Shown in pieces: positions 15,784 to 23,535 of a stretch of DNA of 64,000 nucleotides (positions are counted from its first letter, which is position 1; every line of letters starts with the position of its first letter). The stretch is from Streptomyces luomodiensis (lineage in GTDB: Bacteria; Actinomycetota; Actinomycetes; Streptomycetales; Streptomycetaceae), in the NCBI RefSeq assembly GCF_031679605.1, contig NZ_CP117522.1, positions 7,626,001-7,690,000 on the forward strand. Direction: 5' to 3'. The notes beneath the pieces are model-generated. The model was given only the letters and a program-made list of their open reading frames with translations. It did not search any database and was not told the origin of the DNA. A program made the position numbers and the translations under genes.

Positions 15784-16668
15784 TCAGCGCCTGCCGGCGC
15801 GGCCGGCGTCCGCGGATACGTCCTCGGTGGCCGCCCAGGTGGCCAGCAGCCGCAGCGCGTCGTGGCCCGGGGTGTGGGGTCCGGCGCTGTACGCGGTCAG
15901 GGTCAGGCCGGGCTGCGCGGGCAGTTCCATGGCGTCGAAGTCGAGGGTGATCTCACCGATGGCCGGGTGACGGAAGGCTTTGCGACCGGTGTGGTGCAGG
16001 CGCACGTTGTGCTTGGCCCACGCGGTACGGAACTCCTCGCTGCGGGTGACGAGCTCGCCGATGAGCCCGGTCAGATCGCTGTCGCCGGGAGCCCGTCCGG
16101 CCTCGGTGCGCAGCAGGGAGACGGTCGTGTTCACGGACTGCTCCCAGTCGGGGAAGAAGTCGCGGCCGCGGGGGTTCAGGAACTGGAAGCGGGCGATGTT
16201 CACCGGGCGCGAGGTGTCATCGGTGAACAGCGGCGCGTACAGGGCGCGGCCGAGGCGGTTCACGGCGAGGATGTCGACGCGGCCGTTGCGGATGAAGGCC
16301 GGGGAGTCGGTCATGGAGTCGAGGACGCGCAGGACGCTCTCCGGGAGCGGCCCCCGGGGGCGTCTGGTGCGGCGGGAGGGACGCCTGGCGACGGCGCGGG
16401 CCAGGTCGTAGAGGTGTGCACGCTCGGCTTCGTCGAGCCGCAAGGCGTTCGCGACGGCGTCGAGGACTTCCTCGGAGGCTCCGGCGAGATGGCCCCGTTC
16501 GAGGCGAACGTAGTAGTCGACGCTGACACCGGCGAGCATCGCGACTTCCTCGCGGCGCAGACCGGGCACGCGCCGGTTGCTGCCGTAGGCGGGCAGTCCG
16601 GCCTGCCGCGGGGTGACCTTCGCGCGCCGGGAGGCCAGGAACTCGCGGATGTCGCTCTCGGTACTCAC
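15784..16668 (-). CDS. HTH regulator with MmyB-like ligand-binding domain
   Basis: 294 residues from the GTG at 16668 (VSTESDIREFL); the frame extends to 16857 but the extra part is Pro/Ala-rich and overlaps the divergent promoter. The XRE domain includes RRVPGLRREEVAMLAGVSVD then YYVRLERG. The remainder is the MmyB-like domain with the typical NPRGRDFFPDWEQS segment. These Streptomyces regulators often control an adjacent oxidoreductase or small enzyme. Here it is divergent from a CMD protein and a cupin. A second member of the family lies at 34596-35420. Confidence 0.85.
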   Translation of the reverse strand: MSTESDIREFLASRRAKVTPRQAGLPAYGSNRRVPGLRREEVAMLAGVSVDYYVRLERGHLAGASEEVLDAVANALRLDEAERAHLYDLARAVARRPSRRTRRPRGPLPESVLRVLDSMTDSPAFIRNGRVDILAVNRLGRALYAPLFTDDTSRPVNIARFQFLNPRGRDFFPDWEQSVNTTVSLLRTEAGRAPGDSDLTGLIGELVTRSEEFRTAWAKHNVRLHHTGRKAFRHPAIGEITLDFDAMELPAQPGLTLTAYSAGPHTPGHDALRLLATWAATEDVSADAGRAGRR

Positions 16669-16900
16669 GTGTTCCAGGCTAGGGCGGACGGCACAGACGA
16701 GGGGGGTCCTGTCAGTACCTGGCACAGCCGTACCTTCCTCAGGCGCGTGACCCGCGGTTTCCTCGGTAGTGGGCGTTGCCGCGGCCCCCGGCGCACCCAC
16801 CCCGCAAAGGCCGCCGAGAGGCTTCGGGCCGTCGGGACGGGCCCCTGACCACGGCACGGATGCCCGGTTTCCAGACTTTCACCACATGAGGAGTCGTCCT

Positions 16901-17224
16901 ATGGCGAAGCAGTCCGCACCCCAGGAGCTGGCCGGAATCGCGCCCAAGCTCGTCGAGGTCACCGATGAGGTTCTCTTCGGCGACGTCTGGGAGCGGGCCG
17001 GGCTCTCCCCGCGTGACCGCAGCCTGGTCACCGTGAGCGTGCTCGCCGCGCTGTACCGCGGCGAGCAGCTCGGTTACCACCTCCGGGTGGCGCTGGAGAA
17101 CGGGCTGAGCGTGGCGGAGCTGTCCGAGGCGATCACCCACCTCGCCTTCTACGCCGGATGGCCGAACGCCATGACCGCGATCACCCGGCTCAAGCAGATC
17201 GCCGACGAGCAGGCTGCCGCCTGA
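16901..17224 (+). CDS. Carboxymuconolactone decarboxylase-family protein
   Basis: 107 residues starting at the ATG with GAGGAGTCG just upstream. It matches the CMD/AhpD fold: RSLVTVSVLAALYRGEQLGY, then NGLSVAELSEAITHLAFYAG, then WPNAMTAI. The AhpD-type CxxC is absent, so it is nearer to gamma-CMD proteins than to thiol peroxidases. The cupin gene follows after 31 bp on the same strand and is probably co-transcribed; CMD-cupin pairs are common in actinobacteria. Confidence 0.85.
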   Translation: MAKQSAPQELAGIAPKLVEVTDEVLFGDVWERAGLSPRDRSLVTVSVLAALYRGEQLGYHLRVALENGLSVAELSEAITHLAFYAGWPNAMTAITRLKQIADEQAAA

Positions 17225-17255
17225 CCGCGCGACGTGCCGCAAGGAGCACCACCTC

Positions 17256-17657
17256 ATGGAACTGTTGAACAAGCAGCCGACGATGAAACTGCCCGCCGAG
17301 TGGTTCACCGGGGATGCGTGGGCCGATGTGATCCACCGCGGCGAGGAGCCCTCCCGCGCCCGCGCGAACGCGGTGCGTTTCGCGCCCGGTGCCCGGACCG
17401 CCTGGCACTCCCATGGCCTGGGGCAGACCCTTTACATCGTGGAGGGCATCGCCCTGATCCAGTCCCGCGGCGGTGAGGTCCTCGAAGCCCACCCCGGCGA
17501 CGTGATCTGGACCCCGCCGGGGGAGGAGCACTGGCACGGCGCCGCCCCGGACCACTTCATGACACACCTCGCGCTGTGGGAGACCGACGAGGTCGACTGG
17601 CTCGAGCACGTCACCGACACCGAATACGGCGGCCCGCGCACCAGCACCCGCCGCTGA
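17256..17657 (+). CDS. Cupin domain protein
   Basis: 133 residues. Cupin motif 1 is WHSHGLGQTLYIVEGIALIQ (H-x-H and Glu metal ligands) and motif 2 is HPGDVIWTPPGEEHWHG. A single cupin of this size is typically a small metal-dependent enzyme or binding protein of unknown substrate. It follows the CMD gene with AAGGAG before its ATG, so both likely form one unit under the divergent MmyB-type regulator. Confidence 0.85.
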   Translation: MELLNKQPTMKLPAEWFTGDAWADVIHRGEEPSRARANAVRFAPGARTAWHSHGLGQTLYIVEGIALIQSRGGEVLEAHPGDVIWTPPGEEHWHGAAPDHFMTHLALWETDEVDWLEHVTDTEYGGPRTSTRR

Positions 17658-17698
17658 AACCCACGCCCCAGGAGTTCCTTGACGACGGCACGGCCGAC

Positions 17699-17719
17699 GT
17701 CCCGCTCCCGGAGCGGGCC
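17699..17719. terminator. Short hairpin between convergent genes
   Basis: CCCGCTC (17701-17707) pairs with GAGCGGG (17711-17717) around CCG. It lies between the cupin stop and the convergent amidohydrolase stop and is a plausible weak bidirectional terminator. Confidence 0.4.
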
Positions 17720-17789
17720 GCGCCGCGTGCCGGAGGCCAGGGGACCGGATCGTCCGTAGCCGTGCCCGGCAGGAGGGCATCGCAGGGGT

Positions 17790-19442
17790 TCAGGAGACCC
17801 TCAGCGCTCCCGTGTCGTGGGCGATCCGGCCGCCGACGACGGTGGCCCCGACCGTCACGCCCGCGATGCGGTCCGGGGCCACGCCCAGGAGGTCGTCGCT
17901 GAGGACGGCGAAGTCCGCGAGCTTGCCCCGGGACAGAGCGCCCTTGACGTGCTCCTCGTGGACCGCGTGGGCGGAGCCGATCGTGTACGCGCGCAGCGCC
18001 TCCGCTGCCGTCACCGCCTCGTGCGGGGCGATCGGCGCACCCGAGGCGGTCCGCCGGTTGACCATGTCGTGGATGCTCAGCAGCGGGTCGGACGCGACGA
18101 CGGGCGCATCCGATGATCCGGGCAGCTCGATCCCCGCGTCCAGGAACGAGCGCATGCGGTAGGCCAGTTGGCCGCGGACCGGTCCGAGGGCGGCGAGCAG
18201 CCCGTCACCGGTCTCCGACAGGAAGCGGCCCTGCGGCACCGGGATCAGCCCGAGCCCGGCGATCCGGGCGACCTGTGCGTCCGAGGTGACCGCGGCGTGC
18301 TCGACCCGGTGGCGCACATCGGCTCGCGGGTGCCGCCGCTGCGCCTCCTCGTAGGCGTCCAGGACGATGTCCAGGGCCCGGTCACCGATCGCGTGCGTGG
18401 CGATCTGCCAGCCGCAGCGATGTGCCTCGCCGATGGAGCGGCGGATCTGCTCGGGGTCATGCTGGAGCAGGCCGCTGTTGCCGGGAGAGTCGTGGTAGTC
18501 GCAAGCCATCGCGGCCGACCGGCCGATCAGCGAACCGTCCGACATCATCTTCGTCGGCCCGACGCGCAGCCACTCGTCACCGAACCCGGTCCGCAGGCCG
18601 AGGTCGAGCCCGTACCAGTGGGAGCCCGGTTCGAAGACACCGCAGTCGTGCAACGCGGTGATGTACGGCATGACGGTCATGCGCACGCCGAGCTCGCCAC
18701 GTTCCCGCACCCGCAGGTAGGCGTCCAGGTCGGCGGGGCCGTTGCCGATGCCGTCCGTGACCCCGATGCCCGGCTCGGTCACGCTGGTCAGGCCGACGGC
18801 GAGGGCGGCTCGCGCGCCGGCGGCGATGTTCGCGGTCCACTCGGCGGCGGGCTCAGGACGCAGTGCCCGCTCGACCAGCCCCATCGCGGTCTCCTGGAGC
18901 AGCCCCTCCGCCCGCCCGGCGGCGTCGCGCACGACCTGGCCGCCGGAGGTGTCGGGCACGGCGGCCAGGTCGGCGAAGCCGGCCCGCCTGAACGCCTCTG
19001 TGCTGGCCACGCCCATGTGGTGGGAGGTGTGCACCAGCCACACCGGGTGGCCCGGGGCGGCCTTGTCGAGCCCCTCGGCGGTGGGATGTGCACCGATCTT
19101 GTTCTGGTCGTAGCCCGCGCCCAGCACCCAGGCGCCCTCGGGCAGGGTCGCGGCGCGCTCCGCCACCGCCGCGTACAGGGCCTCCAGGCTCGGCGTGACG
19201 GCATAGGACACGTCGAGCTCGCGCAGACCCTTGCCGACCAGACTGAGATGGTGGTGGGCGTCGTTGAAACCGGGGACGGCGTGCGCGCCGCCGAGGTCCA
19301 CGACCACATCGGCCGTGCATCCCGCCACCTCGTCGTCCAGGGCCGCGATACGGCCACCGAGGACGCCGATGGTGTGGACGGCGGGACGGCAGGGGTCGAG
19401 GGTGGTGAAACGTCCGTTGTGGAAGACAGCGTCGAGACGCAC
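17790..19442 (-). CDS. YtcJ-like metal-dependent amidohydrolase
   Basis: 550 residues from the GTG at 19442, which has AAGGAG 10 bp upstream. The amidohydrolase TIM-barrel motifs are visible: GFNDAHHHLSLVGKG (HxH metal site), MMSDGSLIGRSA, THAIGDRALDI, HRVEHAAV, and a C-terminal composite sandwich (GKLADFAVLSDD). YtcJ-type enzymes hydrolyse amides or carbamates of unknown nature. The gene lies 83 bp downstream of an MHS transporter gene on the same strand, suggesting uptake followed by hydrolysis of one substrate under LysR control. Confidence 0.9.
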   Translation of the reverse strand: MRLDAVFHNGRFTTLDPCRPAVHTIGVLGGRIAALDDEVAGCTADVVVDLGGAHAVPGFNDAHHHLSLVGKGLRELDVSYAVTPSLEALYAAVAERAATLPEGAWVLGAGYDQNKIGAHPTAEGLDKAAPGHPVWLVHTSHHMGVASTEAFRRAGFADLAAVPDTSGGQVVRDAAGRAEGLLQETAMGLVERALRPEPAAEWTANIAAGARAALAVGLTSVTEPGIGVTDGIGNGPADLDAYLRVRERGELGVRMTVMPYITALHDCGVFEPGSHWYGLDLGLRTGFGDEWLRVGPTKMMSDGSLIGRSAAMACDYHDSPGNSGLLQHDPEQIRRSIGEAHRCGWQIATHAIGDRALDIVLDAYEEAQRRHPRADVRHRVEHAAVTSDAQVARIAGLGLIPVPQGRFLSETGDGLLAALGPVRGQLAYRMRSFLDAGIELPGSSDAPVVASDPLLSIHDMVNRRTASGAPIAPHEAVTAAEALRAYTIGSAHAVHEEHVKGALSRGKLADFAVLSDDLLGVAPDRIAGVTVGATVVGGRIAHDTGALRVS

Positions 19443-19525
19443 GGTGGTCAACTCCTTGAGGGGGGTAGTGTGCGGCGGCCGGCGCAGCGCCCTCGCGCGG
19501 CGGCCGCCGGGGCGGGACAGGGCCG

Positions 19526-20863
19526 TCAGACGGCCGCCGGCACCGGCCGCGACCGCGGTGCGTGCCGCCCGGTGAGGCGGGCGAGCGCGGCGACGCACGC
19601 CGTGGTGGCGAGCAACAGGGCCGCGTAGAACCCGGCCACGGGCCAGACGGAGCCGCCACCGGACGTCAGCAGGGCCTGGGCCACCAGCGGCGTGGTGCCG
19701 CCGATGAGTGTCGAGCAGAGCTGGTACGACAGCGAGATCCCGGTGTAGCGCAACCGGGAGGGGAAGGCGCGGGCGAGGAATCCGGCCAGGACGGCGTAGT
19801 ACCCGGAGCCGCTGACGATGCCGAGCGCGATGCCGCAGAAGACCAGGACCGGACGCGCGGTGTTGACCAGCATGAACATGGGGACCGCTACGACGACGTT
19901 GCCGAGCAGGGAGCACACCATGAAGCGGCTCTCGCCGACCCGCTCGGAGATCAGGGCGGCGATCGGCTGCCACAGGAACTGCACCACGGAGATGGCGAGC
20001 AGGATGTACAGCATCGTCTGCCGGTCCATGTGCAATTCGTTGGTGGTCCAGGACAGGACGAAGGTGTTGGTGAAATAGGCCGCCGAGATTCCCATGATCG
20101 AGGCGCCGATGCCGAGCAGCACCGTCCGCCAAGCCGTCCGCAGCACCTCGGCGATCGGCAGCTTCACCACGTCGCCGCTCTCCTTGACCTGCGCGAAGTC
20201 CTCGGACTCCGCGACCTTCAGGCGGATCATCAGGCCGACCACGACGAGCAGCCCGGACAGCAGAAACGGCACGCGCCAGCCCCAGGACATGAAGGCGGAG
20301 TCGTCCAGGGTGGCGGCGGCCAGGAAGACCAGGGTGGCGAGAATCGCCCCGGCCGGGGAGCCCTGCTGCGCGAGCATCGCGTAGAGCGACCCCCGGCCCT
20401 TGGGGGCGTTCTCCGAAGCCATCAGGACGGCGCCGCCCCATTCTCCGCCCACGGCGATGCCCTGCACGGCCCGCAGCAGTGCCAACAGCAGGGGCGCGGC
20501 GATCCCCATCTGGGCGTGTGTGGGCAGCAGTCCGATCAGGAACGTGGCGGTGCCCATGATCACCAGCGTGGTGACCAGCGTGCCCTTGCGGCCCATCCGG
20601 TCTCCGAAGTGGCCGAAGACGATCCCGCCGAGCGGCCTGGCCAGGAATCCGACCCAGAAGGTCGCGAAGGAGGCCAGCACGCCCGCAGCCGGTGACACAC
20701 CGGGGAAGAAGAGCTTTCCGAAGACGAGCGCGGACGCGGTGCCGTAGATGAAGAAGTCGTACCACTCGATGGTCGTGCCGACGAATGCGGCGAGGCCGGC
20801 GCGACGGGCCTGGCGAGGAGCGCCTGCGGTCCCGGCGGCAGCGGCGGGCTGGGGAGCGTTCAT
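19526..20863 (-). CDS. MFS transporter, metabolite:H+ symporter (MHS) family
   Basis: 445 residues with 12 predicted membrane segments. The start GTTIEWYDFFIYGTASALVF and the loop FGHFGDRMGRKGTLVTTL are signatures of the MHS family (ShiA, ProP, KgtP), which import organic acids or osmolytes with protons. The ATG at 20863 is preceded by CCGGAGG. It is first in a unit with the amidohydrolase and divergent from a LysR regulator. Confidence 0.9.
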   Translation of the reverse strand: MNAPQPAAAAGTAGAPRQARRAGLAAFVGTTIEWYDFFIYGTASALVFGKLFFPGVSPAAGVLASFATFWVGFLARPLGGIVFGHFGDRMGRKGTLVTTLVIMGTATFLIGLLPTHAQMGIAAPLLLALLRAVQGIAVGGEWGGAVLMASENAPKGRGSLYAMLAQQGSPAGAILATLVFLAAATLDDSAFMSWGWRVPFLLSGLLVVVGLMIRLKVAESEDFAQVKESGDVVKLPIAEVLRTAWRTVLLGIGASIMGISAAYFTNTFVLSWTTNELHMDRQTMLYILLAISVVQFLWQPIAALISERVGESRFMVCSLLGNVVVAVPMFMLVNTARPVLVFCGIALGIVSGSGYYAVLAGFLARAFPSRLRYTGISLSYQLCSTLIGGTTPLVAQALLTSGGGSVWPVAGFYAALLLATTACVAALARLTGRHAPRSRPVPAAV

Positions 20864-20998
20864 GGGGCCTCCGGACGGAGCGGGCCCTCGGGCGAGTGCA
20901 CCGGGCGGTGGATGAGGACCGACCGAGCCCTTCGGCGGAGGGGCCGGGACGTTGAGCGGACAGCCACAGTTTGATTTCGGGCGCTCATGCCGTCTAAT

Positions 20999-21022
20999 GC
21001 TTGGTTTCTACAGAAACCATGC
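20999..21022. promoter_or_regulatory. LysR-type operator palindrome
   Basis: GCTTGGTTTCT (20999-21009), central AC, then AGAAACCATGC (21012-21022): an 11-2-11 palindrome with one mismatch in the divergent gap, 40 bp before the LysR ATG. LysR proteins recognise such T-N11-A dyads. Confidence 0.65.
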
Positions 21023-21061
21023 CTGTGGGGCATGGGCAGGGCGAAACCTCGGGAGGCCCTC

Positions 21062-22051
21062 ATGGAACTGCGGGTGCTGCGCTATTTCCTCGCCGTCGCC
21101 GAGGCGGGGTCGGTCACGGCGGCGGCGCGCCAGGTGCATGTCACCCAGCCTTCTCTCTCCCGCCAGTTGAGCGGCCTGGAGAAGGAGCTGGGTGTCGTGC
21201 TGTTCACCCGCCGTCCCGGCTCGCTCACCCTGAACGCCGCGGGCCACCGCTTCCGCCCCGTCGCGCGGGACCTGGTCCGCCGCGCCGAGCAGGCCGCCGA
21301 GACGATGGCCGCCGTAGGAAGGGGGGAAGGGGCGGCGCTCACCGTCGTCGCGTCCGCCCCCACGGTGGCGTACCTCCTGGCTCCGTTCATGGCGGAGGGC
21401 GGCGCCGCCGGGCCGACCCTCCAGGACGCCATCCAGGAGGAGCCCAGCAGGGTCTTCGACACGCTGCTGCGCAGCGACGCGGACCTCGGCGTCTCCACCA
21501 GCCCGGCCCCGGCTCCCCTGGAGTCGGCGTTCCTGGGCCGCACCCCCGTCATCGCGCAGGTGCCCCCCGACCACCCCTGGAGCGAGCGCGCGACCGTCAC
21601 CCTCGCGGAACTGGTCACCGAGCCACTGATCGTGATGCCCCGCTCCCACGTTGCCCGGCTGGTCGTCGACGAGGCCGTCAGCCGCGCGAACCTCAGCCCC
21701 GCGGACATCGCCGAGAGCGGCTCCCCCGCTTTCGCCCAGGCCCTCGCCGCACGGGGCCGAGGAGTCTGCCTGGTCACCGATGACGCGCGCTTCGGGCTGC
21801 GCGAACTGATCGTCCACACCTCCGACGGGCCCCTCACCGTGCCCCTGTACGCCGGCTGGGACGCCTCCCACTACGCCCGCGCCTCCATTCACGCCCTGAT
21901 CGACGGTTTGCGGACCCACATCGCCCACCGCGTCCAGCGGTTCCCGGGGCACGTGGACGCCACGGCACCGAGCCGGTCCCCGGCGTGGCCTCCGCCCGAA
22001 GCGGCGCCCGGACGCGGAGGCGGGGAGCCTCGCGGCGCGGCCGGCTCCTAG
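21062..22051 (+). CDS. LysR-family transcriptional regulator
   Basis: 329 residues from the ATG at 21062 (MELRVLRYFLAVAEAGSVTA), giving a normal LysR N terminus; an earlier ATG at 20987 would lie in the operator. The winged helix-turn-helix (ARQVHVTQPSLSRQLSGLEK) is followed by a LysR substrate-binding domain. It is divergent from the MHS transporter and probably regulates it together with the amidohydrolase. Its TAG interlocks with the convergent MarR stop on a shared CTAG. Confidence 0.9.
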   Translation: MELRVLRYFLAVAEAGSVTAAARQVHVTQPSLSRQLSGLEKELGVVLFTRRPGSLTLNAAGHRFRPVARDLVRRAEQAAETMAAVGRGEGAALTVVASAPTVAYLLAPFMAEGGAAGPTLQDAIQEEPSRVFDTLLRSDADLGVSTSPAPAPLESAFLGRTPVIAQVPPDHPWSERATVTLAELVTEPLIVMPRSHVARLVVDEAVSRANLSPADIAESGSPAFAQALAARGRGVCLVTDDARFGLRELIVHTSDGPLTVPLYAGWDASHYARASIHALIDGLRTHIAHRVQRFPGHVDATAPSRSPAWPPPEAAPGRGGGEPRGAAGS

Positions 22052-22500
22052 CGTTCCGCCCGCTCGACCGCCCGGCGCAGGAGACCGAAGAACTGGTCCC
22101 GCTCCTCGGCGGTGAACGGCGCGAGCATCTGCTCGTTCACCCCGACCACCGCGGGGGCGAGGCGGACGGCCAGCTCCCGGCCGTCGTCGGTGATGCGCAC
22201 CAGCTTGCGCCGCCGGTCGCGCTCGTCCCTGGTGATGTCCACCAGGCCCCGTCGGCGCAGCCGTTCGAGCAGCGGAGCGGCAGTCGACTTGTCGAGATGC
22301 GCGAGCGCGCCGAGTGTGCCCTGGTCCATGTCTCCGTGGGCGTCCAGCAGGCTCAGCACGGTGAACTGCGGCCCGGTGAGGTCCTGGTGCACCTGCTCGT
22401 ACCACAGCCGGGTGTGCACCTGGTTCAGCCGCCGCGCCAGAGGGCCGACCCCTCCGATGGCCTCGAGCAGGGCGTGGCGCTCCGCGTTCTCGTGGCCCAT
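22048..22500 (-). CDS. MarR-family transcriptional regulator
   Basis: 150 residues. The winged helix (QFTVLSLLDAHGDMDQGTLG, then DKSTAAPLLERLRRRGLVD, then DERDRRRKLVRITDDG) is the MarR DNA-binding domain. The ATG at 22500 is preferred over 22617 because the added N terminus is encoded across operator palindromes. MarR repressors often release DNA on binding phenolic compounds, which fits the divergent UbiX/UbiD decarboxylase genes. Confidence 0.85.
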   Translation of the reverse strand: MGHENAERHALLEAIGGVGPLARRLNQVHTRLWYEQVHQDLTGPQFTVLSLLDAHGDMDQGTLGALAHLDKSTAAPLLERLRRRGLVDITRDERDRRRKLVRITDDGRELAVRLAPAVVGVNEQMLAPFTAEERDQFFGLLRRAVERAER

Positions 22501-22540
22501 GGTCGGCGCCTCCGCTGCTGATTCGACGAGGACGTACGCA

Positions 22541-22556
22541 ATCCTCCATGGAGGAT
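22541..22556. promoter_or_regulatory. 16-bp perfect palindrome near the MarR start
   Basis: ATCCTCCATGGAGGAT is fully symmetric and lies 41 bp upstream of the MarR ATG. A half-match to the decarboxylase operators (AGGACGTAC at 22529-22537) is adjacent. It is probably an autoregulatory site. Confidence 0.5.
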
Positions 22557-22712
22557 ACGTGGGCCCGCGCCTCTCCCGGGTCGCGCGTATCCGCAACGCC
22601 GTGACGTGCGCGGACACCGCTCACCGGACCTGCGTGGACGCCTCGCCGGACCTGCGCGGACGCCGCTCACCGCAGCCGCGCACGCCCGCGGGCCACGGAA
22701 CTCGGGAACAAC

Positions 22713-22766
22713 TTGATGAGGACGTACACGTCCTTTACGCTCGGCGGTATAGGACGTACACGTCCT
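22713..22766 (+). promoter_or_regulatory. ubiX/ubiD-type promoter with two identical operators
   Basis: A -35 TTGATG (22713-22718) and -10 TACGCT (22736-22741) are 17 bp apart. The palindrome AGGACGTACACGTCCT fills the spacer (22719-22734) and is repeated exactly at 22751-22766, 32 bp or three helical turns on. This placement predicts repression by a dimeric regulator, most likely the divergent MarR protein. Confidence 0.7.
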
Positions 22767-22789
22767 AACTTGCCGGAGGAGGTCGCGGA

Positions 22790-23470
22790 GTGAAGCTGGT
22801 GGTGGCGATGACGGGGGCCACTGGTGCGCCGATCGGGGTGCGCCTGCTGGAGGCCCTCAAAGACCTGGGCGTCGAGACCCATCTGATCGTCAGCCGGTGG
22901 GCGCGGGTCACGCTGGCACAGGAGACGAACTCCTCGGCGCGTGACCTCGAGAGCCTGGCCACGGTCTCCCACAGCCCGGATGATCAGGGAGCTCCGGTCT
23001 CCAGCGGATCGTTCCGGGTGGACGGAATGGTGGTCGTGCCGTGCAGCATGAAGACGCTTGCCGCGATCCGCACCGGCTGCGGCGAGGGGCTCATCGGCCG
23101 TGCCGCGGATGTGATGCTCAAGGAGCGGCGCCGGCTGGTTCTCGTGGCCCGGGAGACTCCCCTGTCGGCCGTGCACCTGGAGAACATGCTCGAGCTGACC
23201 CGGATGGGCGCCGTGATCATGCCGCCAGTGCCCGCGTTCTACAACCAGCCCGCCACCCTTGACGACCTCGTCGAGCACATCGTCGCCCGCGTCCTCGACC
23301 AGTTCGGCCTGGACCTGCCCACTGCGCGCCGGTGGCAGGGGACGGTGAAGCCGGTCCGCCGATCCCGGCCGTCTCGCGGCGCCCGCGACCTCAACGGCCG
23401 CCTCGTGGGCGGCCACGCCATCGCTCCGGGATCTCCCGGCACCCCGTCGGACCCCACCCCGCCCTCCTGA
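22790..23470 (+). CDS. UbiX-family flavin prenyltransferase
   Basis: 226 residues from a GTG with GGAGGAGG upstream. MKLVVAMTGATGAPIGVRLL is the FMN-binding start of UbiX/Pad1 proteins. VVPCSMKTLAAIRTGCGE and LVLVARETPLSAVHLENM are conserved. UbiX makes prenylated FMN, the cofactor of UbiD decarboxylases, and the ubiD gene follows 65 bp downstream. The protein has about 30 extra basic, Pro-rich C-terminal residues compared with usual UbiX. Equivalent to the B subunit of non-oxidative phenolic acid decarboxylases (VdcB type). Confidence 0.9.
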   Translation: MKLVVAMTGATGAPIGVRLLEALKDLGVETHLIVSRWARVTLAQETNSSARDLESLATVSHSPDDQGAPVSSGSFRVDGMVVVPCSMKTLAAIRTGCGEGLIGRAADVMLKERRRLVLVARETPLSAVHLENMLELTRMGAVIMPPVPAFYNQPATLDDLVEHIVARVLDQFGLDLPTARRWQGTVKPVRRSRPSRGARDLNGRLVGGHAIAPGSPGTPSDPTPPS

Positions 23471-23535
23471 ACTCCGTTCACGCCGCGGCCGCACCGCCGG
23501 CCCCTCTCGCTTCTCACGCCAGGAAAGGCCCAGCC

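Noticed and set aside
17790..20765. Apparent 991-residue transporter-amidohydrolase fusion
   Set aside because: Its first half is an out-of-frame shadow of the MHS transporter gene at 19526-20863. The amidohydrolase has its own GTG with ribosome site at 19442.
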